This document shows positions 34,813-46,500 of a stretch of 64,000 nucleotides of DNA, piece by piece. The notes beneath the pieces are model-generated. The model had not been told where the DNA came from, did not search any database, and saw only the letters and a program-made list of their open reading frames with translations. This DNA comes from Gracilaria gracilis (lineage: Eukaryota; Rhodophyta; Florideophyceae; Gracilariales; Gracilariaceae). The position numbers and the translations under genes were made by a program. Location of the stretch: contig JARGSG010000189.1 of assembly GCA_030374805.1 (NCBI GenBank), positions 1,550,001-1,614,000 of the forward strand. Direction: 5' to 3'. Each line of letters begins with the position of its first letter. Positions within the stretch are counted from its first letter, which is position 1.

Positions 34813-34877
34813 CACTCCCAAACTCAGCGGGAGCAGCACCGAGTGACCAAGAAAGGAGAAACGAGGACATGTCCAAA

Positions 34878-37800
34878 TTACTCCAAGGATGTCTCAAACA
34901 TGAACGGTACCTCCATTCGATCGAAATCTGGGGTAAACCTCAATCGACGACGAATGTTGCCGTGTTGGCGGTTCATGTGGGTCTGCGTCTCCTGGAGATA
35001 CAACTGATCGTCCGGCAGATGCCCGTATCTTCCCACTGCAAAGTGATAGATATACATTGCAAATTCCATCCCTACATCGCTGTTGATACCGGGGTAAACA
35101 TCCGAGATGAGCGTCCTGAGAAAATTGGCATCGCGAGGACCGACAAACGGCCCTCTGATGCGGAAAAATGCGAGGCAAACATGCATTACGTTCCACACGA
35201 CGTACTCCTTCTGAGCCAACGGGATTCCCAGCGGAGCGAGCCAATTCTCTATGGACCTACCAGCGAGGACGCATCGGCACAAAATGAAATCCGATACCAG
35301 CCTATTGAAGTTGACCCGTATCGGTAATACGGTGAGGTTCTGTTCTTGGCTTGGAGAGCCATCTCCCTGACCTGCGGGACCAGTGATGGTCAGTACGAGA
35401 TCATCCCGAAGATGGGCCGGCCTCCTGCGATACAGCTTCAGGCGCCTGGAATGAATTGGCTTTCGAGTGTGACGCTGGCTCCCAGAAATCAAATTATATC
35501 GGGGATGGTCCGCGCGAATGATCTTGCACGGACCATATTACTTCGACTGCAACGAGGGCCACTTCACACTAGGATTCAGCGCCTTTCCTCGAACCACAAG
35601 AACTTCATCTCCGACGCTGAAGCGATGCCCATACCGAGAATCGTCGCGATGGTCGGGCTGCTTTGCTATGCGCAAGGCACGCCCAGTTGAACCCACCATT
35701 AACTCATGAAGACGATTGTCCACGGTAGCGTCCTCCATCAGGGCCGAAACATCCATTGCGTGCATCCTGGAGTGCGTCCCGTACAGTAACTCAAATGGAG
35801 AATATCCCACACTCATCCGGCGGCGTCGGTATCCATAAAGAACCCTCTGTAGGGCGACATCCCAATCCATCTCGCTGTCGGCAACAATCTTGCTTATCGC
35901 GTGCTTGATAGTACCTACCATACTTTCGGCCCGGCCGTTCGACATTGGTGCATAAGCTAGAACCGGTCTCCAACGAATGCCATTCTGGTTCATGTACGAT
36001 TGAACTGCACCTGCCATGAAGGCAGTGGCATTGTCTGAAAGGATGGTCCGGGGGAGACCGAAAGGTGCGACGATCTCCCTTCGCACAAAGTCCAGGGCGA
36101 CGGACGCGGTGGAACTCTTCGCAGCCAAAGCAATCGCCCAATTCGTGAGATACTCGACCCCAATGAGCAGGAAGCGGTTCCCGCTCTGTATGGTGCGAAG
36201 GGGGCCGGCAAAGTCCAGGGAGAACTTGTGGAAGAGTCCAGTGAGAGAGGCACGCTGTCCTGGCCTGTACTTCAGCAGAGGTGCCGACAACTGACAGTCA
36301 TCGCAACTGCGGACGTAGTCCACAATTTCATAGAACATGGTAGGCCACCAGAAACGGTCTCGCATGAAATCCTTGGTAGCCTCGAGGTCCCAATGACCAA
36401 CGGCGTCGTGGAAACTGCGCAACAGATTGAGTCTATCCTGGATAGCGGGGACCAGAACCAAGCCCGACTTCGTGCGGCGGTATAGCTCTCCATTCCACAG
36501 AAGAAACTTATTCGCATTTCTCTTGATCGCAAGGAGGATCTTGGCGTCATGCTCGTCCATAGGAAGCCTACAAAGATATCGGCCTATATTTGCCTAATAT
36601 GGCTCGAGACCACCGAAAGAATCCTCTGACGTCACTGACACTTGGCATGCCATACCGTGCCCCAAGTTCTCTGGCTTCGCGAACCGGGAGAGGTAGTCGG
36701 CAGCAAAATTGCCAGTCCCAGAACGGTACACGATCTCGAATTCGTACTCCCCGAAAAGATCCAACCATCGAGCGAGACGCCCATAAACGTCCTTCTTCTG
36801 GAAAGCATACCTCAGGGCCTGATGATCCGTCACCAACTGGAATGGCTTCGATCCAAGAAGGTAGATGCGAAACTTCTTCAAGGCAAATACGACTGCCAAG
36901 GCCTCCTTCTCGCATACCGAGTAGTTCTGCTCAGACTTGTTCATAGTCCTGCTTGCGTACTGGACCGGGTGGAACATTCCATCCTCCTTTTTTTGAGCCA
37001 GTACAGCCCCCAAATACCGGGTGGAGGCATCTGTCTCAACACGAAAAGGGGCATCAAAGTTCGGGAAAGCGAAAACCGGGTGGAAACAAGCTTCCTCTTC
37101 AACTCCTCAAACGCTTCTATCATCTCGGGGGTGAACTCCAGCCTCTTCTTGCCTGTGGTGGCGGCGTGAAGGGGCGCGGGGGTCTGTGAAAACCCTTTGA
37201 TGAAGCGCCTGTAGTAGCTTGCAAAGCCCAGGAAACTCCTAGGCTCAGTAGCCATCGAAGGTAGAGGGGCATCCTGAATCGCTTCAATCTTCTTCATGTC
37301 CACGGACACTCCACCAGCCTCGATGACGTGCCCGAGAAGGTGAATCTTGGGCTGGGCGAAGTCGCACTTGCTGATCTTCAGCTTCAGCCCATTCGAGGCG
37401 ATGAGCTTCAGCACTTCCGACACATGATGGACATGCTCCTCCATGGTCTTCGAGAATATGACCACATCGTCAATGTACACACGTGCAAAAGCAATGCGAC
37501 CGAGAATGGAGTCCATCAACCTTTGAAAAGTCGATGGGGCATTCATCAGGCCAAAGGGCATGACCTCGAACTGGAAGGTCCCTTGCCGACAAACGAAAGT
37601 GGTCATCTCTTTGCAACGGGGCGACATGCCGATCTGCCAGTATCCGGAAAAAAATCCAGCGTCGTGAAAAACGAGCAACCGCCAAGGTCATCGAAGATCT
37701 GATCCATGTGAGGGAGTGGCCAACGATCTGGTTTCATGATCTGATTCAAGGCTCTGTAGTCGACGCAAAACCTTGGTTTTCCATCCTTCTTCGTGGTGAT

Positions 37801-39963
37801 GACAACGGGGAACGACCAGGCGGACGAGAATGGACGCACGATCCCAGCAGCGAGCATCTTGTCAACCTCCTTTCGGACCAACTCGCCATGCTTTGGTGGT
37901 AGTCGACGGAGACGTGATCGGATTGGAGTATTGTCAGTAATCTCGAAGTCGTGCAATACGGGCACATCAGAAGGCCGGAGGTCATAGACGGACCACGCCA
38001 CAATATCTGTGGCACAGAGAACTGAGAAAAGCTTCTGCTGAACCGTCCCGGGGAGATGCGACAAACGATCAAGAATGACCTGCTTCTGGTCAGTGTCTGG
38101 GGGGAGGTCTCGGCAATCGAAGGCGCGCCCATGGTCATCACGGGCGACGGTGTCCTGAAGAGAGTACTCCACCTCGTGTGCTACGCAGATATCACTTTCA
38201 GAGGCAAGCACAAGACCATGGGGCACTGCAGGGGTTTCTCTTCGGTTCTGTCCTTGACCGGGTGAAGCAGGGCCATCCTCGGCAGTCTGAAAACCATTCT
38301 GAGCTCCAGTGAAATCTCGGGAACCACTGGGAGCTCCATTTCCTCCAGGGATGCGGTACTCGACTGGGGCCGATATCTGATTCTGGGGGACGTAGATGTT
38401 CATACTCCCAAAATCATCCTGGAGGAGCTCACCTTCAGCCCCGAAAGGCAAACTGTCCGTGGTGACCGAAGGGGAGGGGGCACCGGGATGACCTCAGTGA
38501 CGCCTTCTGACCTTGGTGTAGAGAACGTCTTGGCGATCTGGCTCCTCCTCATCTCGGCGTGGGAGAAGGAGAACCTCGTCGCGGATCGGAACTGTTAGAC
38601 CAGGGTGCTCGAACACAACCAGATGTGGCTTAAACGGCACGTGCAAGGCTGGGTTAACCTCACGCACTTCGTCTTCGGTATCTTCATCATCTTCATCTCC
38701 ATCTTCATCTTCATTTTCATCTTCTTCGTCAGACTCATCTTCATCTTCTGTGGCTTCTGCGTCCTCGTAGCGCCTGTTGTCGTTGAAAGCGAGATCACGC
38801 AATTGTTCCAGGACGCTTTCGTCGGTTGTCAAGGGTGGCTGAGGCGGAGCGCGAGCGCCAACCTGACGCAGACCAACCAGCTCCGCGGCCCGGGACTCGG
38901 GATCTTGACTAGTGTCACCGACTTGCTCTTCTTGATTGTCATGATCAGAGCCGTGAGACCCATCTGGGTCCATTGTCGGGCGATCACCTTTTAACATGAC
39001 GAGGGTGACCTCTGGGCCCAGAGCGTGTCCGTCGAAAAAAACCTCGTCCTCCTGAATTGAGGCGAACAGAATATCTCCTTCGGAGGGGAAGTTATACCTC
39101 TCTTCATCGGAATCTGATGTAAAGTCCGCACTATCTGTGCCAGAAATTGGCACAAACTTGTCGATTCCAGCGCGCTCGTAATCTAGTCCGGGTAGGATTG
39201 GCGAGCCCTCATATACCATCTTAACCTCCTGCGTCCTGATTTCGATGCACGCTTGCATCGCCTCCAAGGTGGGAAAGCCGATGATGAGGTCAAATGGGGG
39301 CCTTTCGATGACCAGAAATTCGAGCGGGACTTTCACAGAATCGAAAATGACAAGGAGGTCACGGAGCGTGCCGCGAACCAGAGCGACGTCGCCGTTCGCC
39401 ACGCGAATCTGACGATCAGTGGGCTTGGGTTTCAACGAAAGCCTCTCGGCCAACTCAGAAGACATGAGATTGGAGATTGCCCCGGAATCCAGCAGAGCCT
39501 GTGTGGGAGTCCCATACACCTTCACTGGGACCACTTTGAGGCGTGCTCTCTTCATGGAGGTCTCGGCGAACGTTACTCGACGCGGGGAGGCCTTGCCAGA
39601 CAAGATGCGGCGAATGTCGTTCTTGGCATCATCAGCATCGCCACGAACCAGCTGACCAAAAGTGAGACCAGTTGGCGCGTTGGCTAACTCATCCAGCAAG
39701 TTGTACTTTCCAGAATGCTTTTGAAGCTTAGCGCGATTCGAAGAATTCCTCGCTGCCTGCTTCAGGGCCTTCTGAGAGGATCTAGGGGCTCCTGTTCGCC
39801 TAAAACGGCCAAGTTGCTTCCGTAGAGCCTGCTGAGACGGGTTAGGCAACGACTGAATGCCAATGTGGTCGGTGGTTCTTTGCTGCTTCGGGAGAGCAAC
39901 GCCCTCGGCGGTGCGCTTAGTGGCTGCCACCACCTCGTCGTCAGCATCGTAGCCCTCAGTCAC
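34878..39963 (-). pseudogene. pol: pol region of element C (protease, RT, RNase H, integrase)
   Basis: Reading leftwards, the protease region has the LLDSGAISNL active-site-like motif near 39500. Reverse transcriptase has YIDD near 37480, RNase H lies near 36950-36700, and the integrase zinc finger (H-H-C-C) and core (SDNATAF, NGRAES) lie near 36450-35850. Pol is followed by a C-terminal section to about 34880 with no domain I recognise. The arrangement is Ty3/gypsy and no chromodomain is evident. Fossil, broken in several places. Confidence 0.8.
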
Positions 39964-40079
39964 AACGTAGACTTGACTTGGCTGCCCAGACTGCTCGCCG
40001 CCACCATTGCCCTGTCTGGTACGATCTTCGTCTGCCGAATCACTACAAGGGGCTCCGAAGGGTGGTCGGTGATCGTAAA

Positions 40080-40905
40080 CGGGGTCACGGGATCAGCAGG
40101 TGGCGATTGCATGACCCATCTTGCCACAACGTTCACAACGGGTATTGCGGTGCGGATTGAAGCTGCAGCGCGTCACCCAGTGCCCTGGCTGACGACAGTA
40201 GGCACAAGTGCGCTCGCGATCATCTCCGGCACTCTGAGGTTGAGCCTGGGTCTTTTTCATCATCAAGGTGAGCTGGGACAGCTGAACTGCGAGAAGATCG
40301 ACCTTGTTCTGCAGAGGAGGCGACAGCTCGCTTTGTTTCGGCATCTTCATAACCATCTTCGGCGCCGGCAGGACATGCAGAGACCCATGGAACTCCAACA
40401 CCTTTCTATTGGCCACAAAGTTCTTCACCAGTGCCTTCAATGACTCGTAGTCGTGAGAACCGCGGAACAAAACGAATTGTGCGAGCTCAGCGTACTCCAT
40501 GACAGCACGGCGGAGGAGACCAAACCGGGCCTTCGAATTGCATCCGGGTTTCTCGAAAGTTGCATCCATCTCCTTCAGGGAACCAAGGAGGTCCCCATAA
40601 TTCAGATGTGCGGATGCAGCACGACGAATATGTTCCTCGGGCTCCTCTTCAATGCCAAATTTATCCAAGAACGCGCGTTTCATGGCGGCATAGTCGGATG
40701 CGGCATTGCTGAGGACACCATCGGACGAGAACTGTTCGTAATAGAACTCAAAGGCCTCTCCTTCGAGAAATCCAAGGAATTCAATTGCACGTTCTTCATC
40801 GGTCTTGCCACGGGAGGCAACATTCTCGTAGAAGAAAAAGAACTTGCGGATATCGACGTTCGAACCGTCGAAAGACGAAACTCCAGAGGAAGGAGTAGCG
40901 TTACT
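40080..40905 (-). pseudogene. gag: gag region of element C
   Basis: A capsid-like helical domain (retrotransposon gag type, with FFFFYE and FLGFLEGEAFEFY) is followed by two CCHC zinc knuckles (CAYCRQPGHWVTRC and CERCGKMGHAIATC) near 40090-40210. Minus strand, directly downstream of the primer-binding site. Fossil. Confidence 0.8.
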
Positions 40906-40923
40906 CCCTCCTCGAGAGTACCA
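40906..40923 (-). promoter_or_regulatory. Primer-binding-site-like sequence of element C
   Basis: Minus-strand TGGTACTCTCGAGGAGGG directly follows the 5' LTR. TGG at the start is expected for pairing with the CCA end of a tRNA. The tRNA was not identified. Confidence 0.55.
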
Positions 40924-41509
40924 TGAGAACACCATTTTGATAGGAAAAATGGTGCGGATGATGACAAACCCAAGGACGGAGGGACACAACAGAACGGGCT
41001 CTCGATAGTACCAGCCCAACACGCTGTGTAGTGGTAGTAGGCAAGAGTCCGTGGTAAGCACACAAGCTGTGCAAAGAATCGACGAAGAAGCTGAAACGTG
41101 TAGCAATCGTAAGCCACGGCACGACCAAAACTATAGGTCTGGTGGAGGCGGAAACTGACACGAAACGACAGCACAGAAGCAGACGCTCCCTCTCGCAGGA
41201 CCAAACGTAGATCACCTGCGGGAAGCGACACCTCTAAAGCGGAAGCACAAGACAGACCCAAGAAAGAGGTAGTGCTTTCAGGCTCTTGCCGAAAGAGAGC
41301 GGGAGACCAAGCCGCCAAAGGAAAAGGAAAGGTTGAAGGGGGGGAAACGCCAAGGGGAAGCAAGACAGTGTTTTCTGTGAAAGAAGGTGGGGTGTCGTTT
41401 TTGGAAGTGGAAGTGGTCTGGCCGGAGTTGGTCAAGATGCGACCGCCCCGGCCCTTTTATAGGCAAACGTTGCACCAAAATGAGGTGCCGACTTACCGAT
41501 GACAAGTCC
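40924..41509 (-). repeat. Right LTR of element C, first part
   Basis: Matches the start of the left LTR. The LTR stops at the insertion of the 19.2 kb transposon and resumes at 60731. Confidence 0.85.
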
Positions 41510-41534
41510 GTCGGTGTTATTGGAATGCTAGTTT
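41510..41534 (+). repeat. Left terminal inverted repeat of 19.2 kb transposon
   Basis: Begins GTCGGTGTT and ends GGAATGCTAGTTT. It matches the inverse of 60706-60730 at 23 of 25 positions. Confidence 0.85.
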
Positions 41535-41731
41535 TGGTGTCAAAAATGACCGAATTAAAATGATCGAAAAACTGGTGAATTTATCCAAATTTGGGTGTGC
41601 ATGATTTTCGAAAAAATTTCCACATTTCCACTTGTGCTAGTTTGTGTGCAAAGAATCATTCACGATTATTTCCATCATTGCTAGTTGGGATGGAAGACAA
41701 ACTAGCATGTTACTTCCGTTCATGCTAGTTT
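41527..41731. repeat. Left subterminal GCTAGTTT repeats
   Basis: Copies at 41527-41534, 41636-41643, 41680-41687 (last base variant), 41699-41706 (inverted) and 41724-41731. The right end has related copies at 60552-60559, 60635-60642 (variant) and 60706-60713. Such arrays are the known binding sites for CACTA transposition proteins. Confidence 0.8.
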
Positions 41732-42050
41732 CCGAACCCAATGTAAGTGTGTAAGTGGCACATATTTAGAACTATACGGCGGCGAATAGGTATATATATA
41801 CATAGAACGCTACTTATGGAATACGATTGGAAGAATACAAACCCTTCGAATAGGAACTCTCTTTAGATATACAGCACAGCTATTCAACAACTCTCATATC
41901 AGATATCGGCCTTTTATTCTCTCACTTTTGAAACGCCTTCGCATCACGTGCCACCTCCCCCATCACTCCTCCCACCCTCCATACGCCATATTACGCTCCC
42001 CACCACTACGTACCCCCCTCTCCCCCAACACCCCGACACCGCTCCCCACC

Positions 42051-45000
42051 ATGCCTACTTGCTGCTTTGAAGGCTGCTCCTTCTTCGCTCGCACCATCCC
42101 CGCAGTTCAAAGGCACCAAAGAAGATGCCCCAACCGTCTCACCGCCAACAAGCGTTTCCTCCCCGCCAGCGGCAACGTCCCTCACTTCCCCCCACGCACA
42201 AAGCGTCACAAGTCCGCCCCCCTACTCCCACCACCGCCCCCACCTCCTCTCTTCAATCGCCCTTCCGATAACGTCCCCTTCGCCGACGACGACTCCTACC
42301 ACCAGCAGCAGCTCTCCGTCTTCGTCCACACCCAAGACGCCTATCATATCGTAGGCACCCCCGTCTGCTCCCTCTCCGCCTCTCCACCTCCTCCACAGCC
42401 CCGCTCCTTCCCTCTCCTCAACAATTCCCACCTCGAACGAATGGTCCTCTACATCTCTTCCATCGCTTCCACCCTCGGCCCCCGCAAGGCAGACGAACTC
42501 ATCTCTCTCCTCCATGACCCCTCCTTCTCCAAGTCAGCCTTCCACAACGCCGTCTCCTCCGCCTCCCAGTGTCTCAAACTTCAAAGAAACCTCTTCCAAC
42601 ACCGAGTCACCAACATCGGTTTCACCCCCACCACCCTCCACGACCCACAGCACCTCTTGACAGCCACCATCTTCCGAAAGGATGCTATCCAAGTCCTTAA
42701 AGGACAACTCGCACTCGCACACTCCGACAACACTTTCTTCCACCACGTCCTCCATACAACCTCCTCCTGCTCTCCCGCTTTCGCCCACCCCATCGCTTCC
42801 TCCCTTGGAAAAAAAGCTGTCCCAGCCCTCAAGCACGCAATCATGCAGTCCTCCAATAACTCCTGCATCTGGCACACCCCTGAGAACACCGGTATCGACT
42901 CCTTCATCGGCATCGTCCAAGTATGCTCCGACAAGTCCTCCACCTCCCTCAAATCCTCTTCCATCACCTCCTACCCCCTTCACATCACCCTCCTCAACTT
43001 CTCCGACTCGTTCCGTCGCAAATGTATCACCGACAACTCCACCCTTCTCGGATACCTTCCAACCTCTTTCAATCTCGCCACCCCCTCTCAAGACCCCGAT
43101 ACCATCCCCCAAACCTCATCGATCATCTCCTGCTCTTCCAAAATGCAACTCATTCAGCGTGCCATCTCCAACCTCCTCGACCCTCTTCTCTCCTCCGGCC
43201 TCACCGGCGTCCCCTTCCGTGACGCTAATGGCGTGCTCCACCATTGTCACCCAATCATCGTCAGCCACTGCGCAGACATCCCAGAAGCAAAGGACATTCT
43301 CGCCATCTCCCACGGCACCCGCCCCAAGTATCCATGCCACCGATGTAGCGTCCCACGCTCCGACCTCCACCTACACATTCCATCCCCCCCTCTTAGATCC
43401 CAAACCCAGACTCTCGATGCCCGCAAATCACACTCTACCCTCCTCCAAGATGCTGAAAAGGCCCTCCACGCCAGAAAGCCCAGAATCGCCGAAACACCAA
43501 GGAAAAGGCCGTTGAAGCACTCCACTCCCTTTCCTTCGCAAAGTACTCCTCCCTCTTCGAATCTTACTTTCTTCTCTCCACTTACAACAACTTCCCCTTC
43601 GAACCACTCCATAACTTCCACCTCGGCATCTCCAAGCTCATCAAGCTCGCAGCCATCGAGAGACTCAAGTCAGAATCACTCTTCACTACCCCCCGTTCCT
43701 ACAAGTCCCGTCGTTCCTTCAACTCCGTCCGCTCCTCCATCCTGAAAAACGCGAACACCATCCTCGCCGCCATCGAAAAGCACTCCCCAGCCACCGGACT
43801 CCACATCGACTTTTCCTTCTCCGACAACGGTCAAACTCTCAACGGTTTTTTCACTACCGACGGCTTGCGTGGTATGCTCGAAGCAAAAGACTACCGCTCA
43901 CTCGACATGGTCTTCCCCTTCATCGGCGCCTTCTTCGACCGATGCTGTGACGAAGTCGATTCAGCTCCCATCACTTCCGTCTTCTCCAAGTACTCAGACC
44001 TCCTCCTCTTCTCCATGAGATACAACACCTCCGCAGAATAGACCGACTGCCGCCTCACCGACCTCCAATACCAAATCCGCTCCTTCAAGCGCACAGCCGT
44101 ACTCGTCCTCGGCCCCCAGCACACTTCCAGCCTTGGCACCCTCAAGTTCCATCTCCTCGACCACATCGTCGAGGATATTCGCCACTTCGGAGGCCTCCAC
44201 TTCAACGATGCTGGCATATTCGAACACGTCCACTCCCTCTTCAAGTCTTACTACTCCAAAACCTCAAAGCGCAGGTCCACCGCACATAAAGAAACCATTC
44301 GCGCCATCCATCACTCCAACGACACCAAAGATTGGAACCCCCTTTCCACCAACCCCTCCATCGCTTTCTCCACTCCTGCCCTCGCCTCTCCCTTCCAATC
44401 CCGCCAACCCGGTTTGGTCCTTGATGGAAAACTCATCTCATTCGCTGATCTCATCACCGCCCACAAATTCCTCCACTTTAATTCTCATTTCAATCCCAAA
44501 TCTCTACAAGACCTCTTCCCCACCGACACTCTCTCCATCCTCCAACAGATTGGAAAACACGCTCTCCCTTCATTCATCCCCTTTCTCTCGAAGCCCTAGA
44601 ACTCTCAGAGAACTCCCCCACTCTCCGTCGCACGCGAATCACCGTAGTCAACTCCGCTTACGTCACCAGCGGTTATGTCCCCTCATTCGACCACTACATT
44701 GAAGAGCGGAACGAGCTCGCGCTCCAGGATCCTCCAGTCCGTCTCAGCCAACGAATATTTGCCGCCCCGTCCTTCGGTTCTTCTAAATCCCCAAAGTTCT
44801 CTCACGTCCTCGTCGCAGGCACCAGCTCCTTCAACTCCAACCCCCTCGTCTGGGTCTGCAAACTCATCTGTCTTCTTTGCTTCACCCTTCCTTCTTCCAC
44901 TCCATCTTCCACGGAGTTCGCCTTCGTACAGTTCATGGAGCTCGTCCCACCAAGCGACGAAGTCGATGTCACCCTCAACTGCGTATGCCTCCGATGGGCG

Positions 45001-45555
45001 ACAGACGACGAACATAACCACACCGCCCATCCAGTTCCCATCTCCACCCACTCCACATCCGACAACGTATCTCCATGGTTTGGACTAATCCCTTTCTCTT
45101 CTATCCTTGGCTCCGTTCATGTTCTCCGCCAGAACTACCCCGCACCCTCCTTCAATTCCCGCCTCCATTGGCGTTTCCATAGATTCTACCTCAACAGATT
45201 CTACCGAGACCCCACCTCCAGGCCCTACCTCCCATCTCCCGCATACCACTCATTCCATATGATTTTAATAGACCAATCGCTACCACCCTCTTCCACAGGA
45301 AGGACTGAAGATAGGTATGGGATGAAGAAGATATACCACTTCTTCATCATCCCACAGCTATCTCCACTCCTCTCACTTTTATTCACCCTACCCTCTCCCC
45401 TCTCCTCCTTCTGCCCCATCCGTACCCTCTCCCCGGTGCCCAACCAAAAGACTGAAACTGGGCTTTTCTGTTCGGCACGCTGCTATACAGCAATCACGAA
45501 CCGCTCCAAGTCTCCGCTTAAAATTCGCCATAAAGTATTCCTCCCTCACCGCTAG
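42051..45555 (+). pseudogene. Plavaka/CACTA-type transposase with N-terminal C2H2 finger, disrupted
   Basis: ATG 42051 opens MPTCCFEGCSFFARTIPAVQ, a C2H2 finger (C-x4-C-x12-H-x4-C/H type). A Pro-rich linker follows, then a core that reads like the fungal Plavaka transposases: IGIVQVCSDKSS, YPLHITLLNFSDSFR, LLGYLP, HPIIVSHCADIPEAK, CHRCSVPRSDL. Downstream in other frames come EPLHNFHLGISKL (the family's PDLLHQLHKG position), KFHLLDHIVEDIRHFGG, and a C-terminal part around 44620-45260. The core needs a frame change near 43470-43500 and near 44580, and contains a TAG at 44039-44041. It catalyses cut-and-paste in related elements. This copy is probably inactive. The 3' end overlaps the antisense gene at 45388. 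Confidence 0.75.
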
Positions 45556-46458
45556 ATATACCTGCTCCCTCGATGGAATCCACAGCCCAACCGTCGCAGT
45601 TCTCTCCGAATTTCCGGGCACGTACCTCGGATCCCCCTCTAAAAACCCATCGTTCTCAAACTCTTCGCCGTGCTCGTCCCCCACCAATTCCCATGCCACC
45701 TTCAATATACCCTCCACTGCCCTGGGTAGATACCTCCCATACAATGTAGAAAACAAGAGCTGCCTTTGTCCTCTACGTCCCACACCCTCGTTCATCGTTT
45801 TCACAACACACCCAATCCACGCATAAAGTCTGGCGAGATGCATCACTGTCCCATCCACGTAATGCTTTTCCCCATTACATTTGGTCTCCACTGCGTATCC
45901 CATGTACTCCTCCAACACTGCCACTGCCATTCCGTTCTTGAAATACTTGTCTTCATCATCACAGACCCACCGTGGAGCATTCACAGTTGACCCAAAGTAC
46001 GCAAGATCTTCGAAACGGCTCATTCTCCACTCACACAACTTGTTCATTCTATCTTCTTCACTTCCCATAAGCTTCTCGCGAGCCTCGTCCATCTGCTTTT
46101 TCAACTCCTCACCAAGTTCCGTCCCCTCGCTAGGCTTCGCCCGCTTCGCAACCAAATCATATCCCAGTAAAGAGAATAATCTGTCCCGAGTAGCCCGCTT
46201 TCGCACCACAATCACATCGCTTATCGTCTGCTTCATCCACTGCTTCAGACACTTGTCCGCGCTTACATTCTCCACGCACTCTTGTTTCCTCCCCGCTTCC
46301 CTTATCGTCTCCCACGTCTCTCCCATTATTTCTGTCTCGACCACATACTTCAACAACACATCATTTCCACCCTCTGTCGATGGTGTGTACGCCCTCATCT
46401 CATATGCAACCTGAATTGGGCGCCTAGGCACCATCTCCTTCTCCCCAACTACAAACAT
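45388..46458 (-). CDS. Unknown 356 aa protein of 19.2 kb transposon
   Basis: The first ATG is at 46458 (MFVVGEKEM); the frame is open a few codons further upstream without an ATG. The protein is mixed alpha/beta-like. Its middle is Glu/Arg-rich (about residues 100-150) and includes the segments EWRMSRFEDLAYFGS and GTVMHLARLYAWIGCVV. The C-terminus is Gly/Glu-rich. I recognise no family. It lies 42 bp downstream of the coiled-coil gene on the same strand and its 3' end overlaps the transposase tail, as in tightly packed transposon genes. A role in transposition or cargo expression is inference only. Confidence 0.6.
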   Translation of the reverse strand: MFVVGEKEMVPRRPIQVAYEMRAYTPSTEGGNDVLLKYVVETEIMGETWETIREAGRKQECVENVSADKCLKQWMKQTISDVIVVRKRATRDRLFSLLGYDLVAKRAKPSEGTELGEELKKQMDEAREKLMGSEEDRMNKLCEWRMSRFEDLAYFGSTVNAPRWVCDDEDKYFKNGMAVAVLEEYMGYAVETKCNGEKHYVDGTVMHLARLYAWIGCVVKTMNEGVGRRGQRQLLFSTLYGRYLPRAVEGILKVAWELVGDEHGEEFENDGFLEGDPRYVPGNSERTATVGLWIPSREQVYLAVREEYFMANFKRRLGAVRDCCIAACRTEKPSFSLLVGHRGEGTDGAEGGEGRG

Positions 46459-46500
46459 GTTCCCCTCTCTACTTCCTCCCACCGTCTCACTCCTGTTCTT

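Noticed and set aside
42006-43621. Several Gly/Glu/Val-rich minus-strand frames across the transposase
   Set aside because: Shadow frames of Pro/Ser-rich, C-rich plus-strand coding sequence. No domain and no consistent start.
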